In this document: positions 1 through 4,613 of the stretch, piece by piece
Numbering within the stretch: the first letter of the stretch is position 1
Layout of the letters: each line of letters opens with the position of its first letter
Assembly (NCBI GenBank): GCA_007117405.1
Contig: SKGP01000011.1
Coordinates: 1 to 5,065, forward strand
Reading direction: 5' to 3'
DNA: 5,065 nt
Source of the DNA: Candidatus Woesearchaeota archaeon
Lineage (GTDB): Archaea; Nanobdellota; Nanobdellia; Woesearchaeales; UBA583
The notes under the pieces: model-generated
What the model was told of the DNA's origin: nothing
What the model saw: the letters and a program-made list of their open reading frames with translations, nothing else
The model's database searches: none
Translations under genes and position numbers: made by a program

Positions 1-410
1 ACAAAATATGTTGTTTCAACTTCTGAGTATGAATTAGAAACTATATCTTGCATAATTTTTAAAAAATTCTCTTCTTTAAGTCTCTCGCCCATGAATTTTT
101 TTCTTACAAATTCCAAGGATGAAGGTTTAGGTGCAGGGATTACATTTATTCTTTGATTTTCCCAAATTTCTAGTTTTTCAAAAGCATGTTCAAAAAATCC
201 TATTTCTCCTTTTGAAATTGGACAGTTTGCTTTATTTCTCCAAGTATGGTCTATAACTTCTAATTGGCAGATTACAGATTTACCGCTTTTTTCAGAAGAT
301 ACTTTTATTCGTTCTCCAGGACTTATACCTAGCTCTTTAGCATCTTCAAGATTTAAAACAGCAACAAGTTGGTGTGCAGCATCAATTTCTATACTTTTTG
401 CTTTAAACAT
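1..410 (-). CDS. deoA: AMP phosphorylase, N-terminal part (partial, runs off left edge)
   Basis: Translating the minus strand from the ATG at 410-408 gives 136 uninterrupted codons to the window edge; the gene continues outside. The protein opens MFKAKSIEIDAAHQLVAVLN and continues with LEDAKELGISPGERIKV, the pattern of the N-terminal oligomerisation domain of archaeal AMP phosphorylases (residues about 1-85). INVIPAPKPSSLEFVRKKF, then MGERLKEENFLKIMQDI, then YSEVETTYF follow, matching the start of the nucleoside-phosphorylase helical domain (consensus roughly IKKK-GE-L---EI--IV-DI, then a short stretch and SxF). Known family role: phosphorolysis of AMP (also CMP, UMP) to the base plus ribose-1,5-bisphosphate, which an isomerase and type III RuBisCO convert to 3-phosphoglycerate. 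Full-length enzymes are about 500 residues, so roughly a quarter is visible and the phosphate- and base-binding motifs are not. It is divergent from mre11. A related archaeal thymidine-phosphorylase-like enzyme with the same N-domain is the main alternative. Confidence 0.85.
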   Translation of the reverse strand, partial: MFKAKSIEIDAAHQLVAVLNLEDAKELGISPGERIKVSSEKSGKSVICQLEVIDHTWRNKANCPISKGEIGFFEHAFEKLEIWENQRINVIPAPKPSSLEFVRKKFMGERLKEENFLKIMQDIVSNSYSEVETTYF

Positions 411-439
411 TTTAACTATAAATGAAATAACTAATTTTG

Positions 440-456
440 TTTTAAATACTTCTTAT
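440..456 (-). promoter_or_regulatory. Archaeal TATA/BRE promoter of the AMP phosphorylase gene
   Basis: On the minus strand the box TATTTAAAA (448-440) follows a purine-rich BRE-like ATAAGAAG (456-449). Its centre lies about 34 nt before the ATG at 410. With the usual 25-27 nt from TATA centre to start site, transcription would begin near 418 and leave a leader of about 8 nt. No Shine-Dalgarno sequence is seen in that leader. Inferred by pattern only. Confidence 0.5.
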
Positions 457-495
457 TTATTAGTAAGTTATAAAAATTAAAACTATTGTTTACTT

Positions 496-512
496 GGAAA
501 AATATTTATAAT
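496..512 (+). promoter_or_regulatory. Archaeal BRE/TATA promoter of mre11 (leaderless)
   Basis: GGAAAA (496-501) fits the BRE consensus RNWAAW and runs into TATTTATAAT (503-512). The TATA centre is about 27 nt before the ATG at 534, the spacing expected if transcription starts at or next to the A of ATG. This supports a leaderless mRNA and argues against the in-frame upstream TTG at 486, which lies before the promoter. Confidence 0.65.
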
Positions 513-533
513 ACAATTATAAATATATATATT

Positions 534-1754
534 ATGAAGAAGAAAATTAACTTTGTCCATCTTGCAGACCTACATCTTGGTGGTTGGAGAGAAAAAACTA
601 TTTCGAACCTTAATTTTGAAACTTTTAGAATTGCAATTGATGAGATAATTGACCAGAAACCAGATTTTGCTATATTTGCCGGAGATATATTTAACAATGC
701 TCTCCCACCTATAGAATTGGTCCAAAAAGTATCAGTTGAACTTTTAAAACTCAAAGAAAACAACATCCCACTTTATGTGATCGGTGGGTCCCATGATTAT
801 TCTAATACATCAAAAAGTTTCATAGAACTTTTAGATACAATTGGCGTTTTTCATGACCTTAACAAATTTAAAACTATAGGTAAAAATAAAATTGAGTTAA
901 ATTTTATAGAAGACCAATCCGGGGCAGTTTTATGTGGAGTTCTTGGAAAAAAAAATGGTCTTGATAAAAATATATATGAAAATTTATCAAAACAAAACTT
1001 ATCTAAAGAAAAATTAAATATCTTCGTATTTCATGCCACATTAAATGATTTCAAACCAGACTTTATGAAGGCAGTTTCAAGTCCTGTTAAAAAATCTTAT
1101 CTGCCAGAAGGGTTTGATTATTATGCAGGAGGCCATATTCACACTCACATGGAAGGAGAGTACTCTACAGGAATACTTTCATATCCAGGCCCTCTCTTTC
1201 CAAATAATTTTTCTGAAATAAAAAGAGAAAAACCCTCATACAACATTTGTGAATTTGATTTTGATAATAGAGAAATTAAAATAAAAAGAAAATTCTTGAA
1301 TACTTACGAAAAGATTTTTATAAATGTTGAACTTAATATGGAAAATCCCGTTGTTGCTAAAGGAAAAATAGAAGAAAGAATTTCAAATTTAGATGTTGAA
1401 AATAAAATAGTATTGCTAGAAATTTCAGGAATTGTTGATGGAAAAACCACAGACATTTCAATAAATTCAATAGTTTCAAAATGTTATGAAAGGGGGGCTT
1501 TACAGGTTTTGAAAAATACTTATAAACTTTCAAGTTCAAAAATTCAAACATATGATATTGATAATTTGAACGAACCAGAGAAAATAGAAGAAGAAATAAT
1601 TAAGAAATCTTTAGAAAATTCTAATGATAAATTAAGATACTTGGAAATAACTAAAACTTTTCTATTAACAGATTTTTCAAAAAAAGAAGATGAAAAAATT
1701 TATCAGTACGAAGAAAGAATTGGTAAAGCGTTTCAAAAAGTTTTAAATAGTTGA
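534..1754 (+). CDS. mre11: Mre11/SbcD-family DNA double-strand-break repair nuclease
   Basis: A 406-residue protein of the calcineurin-like Mre11 family, which trims DNA ends and hairpins with the ATPase Rad50 using two bound Mn ions. The phosphodiesterase motifs appear in order: HLADLHLGG (D12, H14), FAGDIF (D51), GGSHDYS (H87, D88), FVFHATL (H167) and AGGHIHTH (H201, H203). YPGPLFPNNF follows at about 217, then a capping region and a charged helical C-terminus (about 350-406) where Rad50 binding is usual. Length is normal for an archaeal Mre11. The ATG at 534 was chosen because MKKKINFVHLADLHLGG begins directly with the first strand of the fold and a promoter sits 27 nt upstream; the open frame continues back to a TTG at 486 but that adds only a non-conserved stretch. 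Odd points: motif III reads GSHD instead of the textbook GNHD/E, and no rad50, herA or nurA gene is adjacent. Stop is TGA. Confidence 0.9.
   Translation: MKKKINFVHLADLHLGGWREKTISNLNFETFRIAIDEIIDQKPDFAIFAGDIFNNALPPIELVQKVSVELLKLKENNIPLYVIGGSHDYSNTSKSFIELLDTIGVFHDLNKFKTIGKNKIELNFIEDQSGAVLCGVLGKKNGLDKNIYENLSKQNLSKEKLNIFVFHATLNDFKPDFMKAVSSPVKKSYLPEGFDYYAGGHIHTHMEGEYSTGILSYPGPLFPNNFSEIKREKPSYNICEFDFDNREIKIKRKFLNTYEKIFINVELNMENPVVAKGKIEERISNLDVENKIVLLEISGIVDGKTTDISINSIVSKCYERGALQVLKNTYKLSSSKIQTYDIDNLNEPEKIEEEIIKKSLENSNDKLRYLEITKTFLLTDFSKKEDEKIYQYEERIGKAFQKVLNS
1733..1749 (+). promoter_or_regulatory. Putative archaeal promoter inside the 3' end of mre11
   Basis: TTTTAAATA (1741-1749) preceded by CAAAAAG (1734-1740) resembles a TATA box with BRE. 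Its centre is about 28 nt before the ATG at 1773, a leaderless spacing. It overlaps the last codons of mre11, so composition could mimic it; read-through from mre11 is equally possible because only 18 bp separate the genes. Confidence 0.4.
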
Positions 1755-1772
1755 ATATAATTACTATTATTT

Positions 1773-2300
1773 ATGAAAAATAGTATCGAGAATATATCTG
1801 TTGATTTAAGGAATTCAAAAATACCACATATTATTGATTTATCTGGATATAATGTTAGTTCTATTGAACCCTTAGACTATTTTGCAGCAACTCTTTTATC
1901 TGAGCAAAACCCAATTCTATTTGGGCTAAAAAATGATTCTCAAGTTGATTTTAACTCTAGACTAGATATAGAAATTAACAGTGAAGAATTTGATAAAACT
2001 AAAAATAATAGTGTTTTTGAAAGTCCAAAAAGAGATTTCTTATCAATAAAATATGATGAACCAAAAAAAACTATCTACAACTTTGATAAAATAGATTTAT
2101 CTCAATTATCAACTTCAAATTTGACAAACCAAAATATTAACCAAATTCAATACGGGCAAAATTTCTCAAATGAAAGAGAACCAATAAATTTAAGATATGT
2201 ACCACAGAGAAGATATCAACTGGAAGATAGGCTTTTTCATCCAAATTATAATCCAAGAACTAATTCACCAAGCTTGGCAAATATATATTATAGAAGATAA
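1773..2300 (+). CDS. Uncharacterised Asn-rich, probably disordered protein
   Basis: A 175-residue protein I do not recognise. It has no cysteine, no tryptophan and no methionine after the start. Asparagine makes up about 13% of residues, concentrated at 113-140 (for example LTNQNINQIQYGQNF), a region likely to be unstructured. The N-terminal 50 residues are more hydrophobic and could form a small folded unit (HIIDLSGYNV, PLDYFAATLL). The C-terminal 40 residues are rich in Arg and Tyr (LRYVPQRRYQLEDR, ending NIYYRR), which could bind nucleic acid or a partner; that is speculation. There is no signal peptide or membrane segment. The start is the only ATG in the reading frame and has a promoter-like element 28 nt upstream. 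It follows mre11 by 18 bp on the same strand, so co-expression is possible, and converges on dphB with 2 bp between stop codons. Its coding reality rests on an undisturbed 175-codon frame filling the gap exactly. Confidence 0.75.
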   Translation: MKNSIENISVDLRNSKIPHIIDLSGYNVSSIEPLDYFAATLLSEQNPILFGLKNDSQVDFNSRLDIEINSEEFDKTKNNSVFESPKRDFLSIKYDEPKKTIYNFDKIDLSQLSTSNLTNQNINQIQYGQNFSNEREPINLRYVPQRRYQLEDRLFHPNYNPRTNSPSLANIYYRR

Positions 2301-2302
2301 TT

Positions 2303-3121
2303 TCAATCAACTGAGAATTGTTTTACAAATTCTTCTTCCATTTCGTGCATATCTCCAGGGATAATTATGCATATTGGCTCTTTCAGTGTGTTTTTTCTAT
2401 CATATTCAATTAATTTAGAAATCTGTCCATAAACTATTTTTTCATCGTCAAAACCAAGTCTAGAACATATTAATGCATCTGTTTCTTCATCAAATATTTG
2501 TGATTCCTTTTCTTCTAACTCTTCATTTTCCACCATAATTTCGGGTATTTTTAATAAGAATTCAAATGCATCAGCAGCTTTAAGGTATTTTTCTTTTCCT
2601 TTATATGCTATATCGTTTGAAGGATTTAAATCTAATAGAAATAGAGAATGAGCTCCCATTTTGAAATTGTCTAAATATACCAGATATGGAGTTCTCGGCA
2701 TAAATTTCTCTGAAAAAAAAGGAATGCTTGTTATTTTTCCAAATTTGTAAAATTGAAGTCCTGTTCTAGATATAAAATTTGCTATTGATACATTATTGTA
2801 AACTTTACTTTCAACTTTTAAATGTTTTGCTCTTAACAAAAGATCTGTATGGGTTGTTGCAATAAGCGGGTCTCCAAGGACAAGAAGACACACCTCTTTC
2901 TTTCTAGCAGGAACAATAATTTTCTCTTCAATCTTTGATTCAATATCTTCCCTATCACAAATTTCTATCTCTTTTTTTAAAAATTTAGATAAATCTTCAA
3001 AATTGTCTTGGTAAAATGAAGTATAATACTCTAGAAAAACATTATCTGATTTTCTTATAATTTCAAGCATTTCAACACTAATATGCTCTTTTTTGTAGCC
3101 AATCCCTATAACATGTAACAT
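2303..3121 (-). CDS. dphB: Diphthine synthase (EF-2 diphthamide pathway methyltransferase)
   Basis: A 272-residue SAM-dependent methyltransferase of the Dph5/DphB family, usual length about 255-290. In archaea it methylates the 3-amino-3-carboxypropyl side chain on a histidine of elongation factor 2 to give diphthine, the second step of diphthamide synthesis, in the cytoplasm. Landmarks in order: HVIGIGYKKEHISVEMLEII (3-22) for the N-terminal glycine-rich strand; SDNVFLEYYTS (25-35); LLVLGDPLIATTHTDLLLRA (79-98), the hallmark GDPxxATTH loop at the SAM site; SIANFISRTGLQFYKFGK (112-129); MGAHSLFLLDL (155-165); LGFDDEKIVYGQISKL (222-237); and CIIIPGDMHEMEEEFVKQF (251-269). An acidic stretch at 198-213 is longer than I expect for the family. 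The ATG at 3121 places the GIG motif at the normal distance from the N-terminus and has a TATA box 25 nt upstream. It is divergent from gap and convergent with the unknown gene before it. The family is restricted to archaea and eukaryotes, which anchors the domain assignment. Confidence 0.95.
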   Translation of the reverse strand: MLHVIGIGYKKEHISVEMLEIIRKSDNVFLEYYTSFYQDNFEDLSKFLKKEIEICDREDIESKIEEKIIVPARKKEVCLLVLGDPLIATTHTDLLLRAKHLKVESKVYNNVSIANFISRTGLQFYKFGKITSIPFFSEKFMPRTPYLVYLDNFKMGAHSLFLLDLNPSNDIAYKGKEKYLKAADAFEFLLKIPEIMVENEELEEKESQIFDEETDALICSRLGFDDEKIVYGQISKLIEYDRKNTLKEPICIIIPGDMHEMEEEFVKQFSVD

Positions 3122-3140
3122 ATTTACTCTAACATCCTCA

Positions 3141-3156
3141 AATTTATAATGATTTT
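3141..3156 (-). promoter_or_regulatory. Archaeal TATA promoter of dphB (leaderless)
   Basis: On the minus strand GAAAAT (BRE-like, 3156-3151) precedes ATTATAAATT (3150-3141). The TATA centre lies about 25 nt before the ATG at 3121, so transcription should start at or within a base or two of the start codon. It is separated by about 20 bp from the oppositely directed gap promoter. Confidence 0.65.
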
Positions 3157-3174
3157 CATTTTCTATAACTACTA

Positions 3175-3190
3175 GTTAAAGATTATAAAT
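3175..3190 (+). promoter_or_regulatory. Archaeal BRE/TATA promoter of gap
   Basis: GTTAAA (3175-3180) fits the BRE consensus RNWAAW and is followed by GATTATAAAT (3181-3190), a good TATA box. The TATA centre is about 35 nt before the ATG at 3222, which predicts a leader of about 8-10 nt without a Shine-Dalgarno motif. Together with the dphB promoter it fills most of the 100-bp divergent intergenic region; no further operator or palindrome stands out there. Confidence 0.65.
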
Positions 3191-3221
3191 AATTAACAAA
3201 CATTATTAGTAATTCTAATAT

Positions 3222-4262
3222 ATGAATCAAGAATTAAATGAAATCAAAAATGAGATTGCAAACAACAAAAAAGTTAGAGTTGCAATAAATGGTTTTGGAA
3301 GAATAGGTCGAATGATATTTAGGGCGGGTTTTAATGATCCTAATATTGAATTTGTGGCAATAAATGATATTGGTGGAGTAGAATCTGCTAGGTATTTTTT
3401 AAAATATGACACAGTTCAGGGAACATTTCCACATGAAGTGAAGATTGATGGGGATTTTCTTGTGGTTGGTGATAGAAGAATAAAAATATTAAAAGAAAAA
3501 GACATAAATGCTCTTAAGTGGTCAGATTATGATATTGATGTTGTGGCAGAATGTACTGGAATATATACAAATTCAGAGCAAACTATGATTCACATTAATA
3601 ATGGTGCAAAAAAAGTTGTAATCTCAGCCCCAGGAAAAGGTGAATGCTTTTATTTGGTAAGAGGAGTTAATGATGACGATTATGATGGTTCACTAATAGT
3701 TTCAAATGGTTCATGTACAACAAACTCTATGACAGCTATTGTAAATGAGATAAATAATAAGTATGGTATTGAAAAAGGTATGTTTTCAACCGTTCATTCT
3801 GTAACAGGGGACCAAAGAATACTAGATGCTGGCCACAGTGACTTTAGAAGAGGAAGAGCTGGGCCTTTTAACATAACTCCTACAAGCACAGGTGCAGCAA
3901 AATCTGTTATTATGCTTATTCCTGAACTTGAAGGTAAATTAAATGGTATTGCGTATAGAGTTCCAACTGCAACTGGAAGTGTGACGGATTTGAATATTGA
4001 ACTAAAAACTTCTGTTACTAAAGATGAACTTAATGAATTTTTAAAAAAGATTTGTTCACAAAAATTAAATGGTATTGTAGAATACTGCGAAGACCCAGTT
4101 GTATCTTCAGATATTATAGGTAATTCTCATTCAGGTATAATTGATTCTCTTTCAACAATGGTTGTAGGAAGTAATATGGTTAAATTAGTAATTTGGTATG
4201 ATAATGAATGGGGATTTTCCAATAGAATGATTGAAGTGATGAAATTGATAAGTAGGAAATAA
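3222..4262 (+). CDS. gap: Bacterial-type (class I) glyceraldehyde-3-phosphate dehydrogenase
   Basis: A 346-residue enzyme that interconverts glyceraldehyde 3-phosphate plus phosphate with 1,3-bisphosphoglycerate using NAD(P). VRVAINGFGRIGRMIFRA (18-35) is the Rossmann dinucleotide loop, and VAINDIGG (45-52) carries D49, the residue that usually favours NAD. SNGSCTTNS (161-169) holds catalytic C165; the usual sequence is SNASCTTN. FSTVHSVTGDQ (188-198) holds the partner H192. HSDFRRGRAG (205-214), TPTSTGAAKS (219-228), YRVPTATGSVTDLNIEL (245-261) and WYDNEWGFSNRM (325-336) are the substrate and C-terminal signatures. Most archaea use the unrelated-looking archaeal GAPDH (type II), so this copy points to ancient acquisition from bacteria, as also seen in haloarchaea and, as I recall, some DPANN archaea. 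A charged 17-residue extension precedes the Rossmann strand; there is no ATG, GTG or TTG between the first codon and the fold, so the start is secure. At the cofactor loop the usual Leu-Pro is Ala-Gly (203-204), which may relax NAD/NADP choice. Confidence 0.96.
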   Translation: MNQELNEIKNEIANNKKVRVAINGFGRIGRMIFRAGFNDPNIEFVAINDIGGVESARYFLKYDTVQGTFPHEVKIDGDFLVVGDRRIKILKEKDINALKWSDYDIDVVAECTGIYTNSEQTMIHINNGAKKVVISAPGKGECFYLVRGVNDDDYDGSLIVSNGSCTTNSMTAIVNEINNKYGIEKGMFSTVHSVTGDQRILDAGHSDFRRGRAGPFNITPTSTGAAKSVIMLIPELEGKLNGIAYRVPTATGSVTDLNIELKTSVTKDELNEFLKKICSQKLNGIVEYCEDPVVSSDIIGNSHSGIIDSLSTMVVGSNMVKLVIWYDNEWGFSNRMIEVMKLISRK

Positions 4263-4273
4263 TATTTATAAAT
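4255..4273 (+). promoter_or_regulatory. Archaeal BRE/TATA promoter of the small membrane protein (leaderless)
   Basis: GGAAAT (4255-4260) matches RNWAAW and overlaps the end of gap including the first base of its TAA. TTTATAAA (4265-4272) follows within 3 bases of the gap stop. The TATA centre is 25-26 nt before the ATG at 4294, ideal leaderless spacing. This gene is therefore probably transcribed on its own as well as by any read-through from gap. Confidence 0.7.
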
Positions 4274-4293
4274 ATTGGCGATTTTAAAGAAAT

Positions 4294-4611
4294 ATGGTAG
4301 ATATATTAGGAAATCCGGAATTGATGAAATTAGTTTACATTATTGGTGGTGGTTTATTAATTGGAGTTCCCGTACAAATTTTAATAATAAAAAGCAGAAA
4401 AAAAAAGAAAGACGCATTAAATTCAATTTCTTCTAATTGGAGTCCAGAACCTTCATCGGGCAGTATGGGGGAAGATTTCAGTAATGAATCTATAAAATCA
4501 TATATACTTCAGTACAAATCAACTTATCCTAGAGAATCTATAAAAAGTGCTCTTATCAGTTCCGGCAACTCAGAAGCAGAAGTTGAAAGATATTTGAATA
4601 AATTTTTTTAG
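4294..4611 (+). CDS. Small single-pass membrane protein with C-terminal helical module
   Basis: A 105-residue protein with no function I can name. Residues 12-32 (KLVYIIGGGLLIGVPVQILI) form one transmembrane helix, followed by the strongly basic RKKKK at 35-39, which by the positive-inside rule leaves the C-terminus in the cytoplasm. A Ser/Pro-rich linker (about 42-60) leads to a 40-residue module at 63-105 that looks like two or three short helices: IKSYILQYKSTYPRESIKSA then LISSGNSEAEVERYL. The form YIxxxxxxYxxExIxxALxxxGxxxxEV is one I associate with short modules in many small-genome archaeal proteins, often attached to membrane segments; that is recall, not a search. ESIKS occurs at 65-69 and 81-85, encoded by the 12-base direct repeat gaatctataaaa at 4486-4497 and 4534-4545. 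The ATG has its own promoter. The gene ends in TAG, 2 bp from the stop of the convergent cis-prenyltransferase gene. Confidence 0.8.
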   Translation: MVDILGNPELMKLVYIIGGGLLIGVPVQILIIKSRKKKKDALNSISSNWSPEPSSGSMGEDFSNESIKSYILQYKSTYPRESIKSALISSGNSEAEVERYLNKFF

Positions 4612-4613
4612 AA

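Noticed and set aside
486..533. In-frame TTG at 486 as an alternative start for mre11
   Set aside because: It lies upstream of the TATA box at 503-512 and would add 16 AT-derived residues before the conserved first strand; the ATG at 534 has leaderless promoter spacing.
513..533. AT-alternating stretch just before the mre11 ATG as an origin or regulatory repeat
   Set aside because: It is about 20 bp of simple AT sequence in a genome of this composition; too close to the ATG to be the TATA box, and no flanking origin-recognition repeats or cdc6/orc1 gene are visible.
506..766. Minus-strand open frame opposite the 5' half of mre11
   Set aside because: It lies wholly opposite a confident gene, has no promoter and no recognisable motif.
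1357..1551. Minus-strand open frame opposite the 3' half of mre11
   Set aside because: Leu/Phe/Lys-rich product typical of reverse translation of AT-rich coding sequence; no independent signal.
3133..3140. TGAGGATG on the minus strand before dphB as a Shine-Dalgarno site
   Set aside because: The GAGG core is about 14 nt from the ATG, too far, and it falls between the TATA box and the predicted start site, so it would not be in the mRNA.
3227..3412. Minus-strand open frame opposite the start of gap
   Set aside because: Shadow of the strongly conserved GAPDH N-terminus; no promoter or motif of its own.
4603..4609. Run of seven T as a terminator for the small membrane protein gene
   Set aside because: The run lies in the last Phe codons and the stop codon itself; termination there would remove the stop from the mRNA, and T/A runs of this length are common by chance here.
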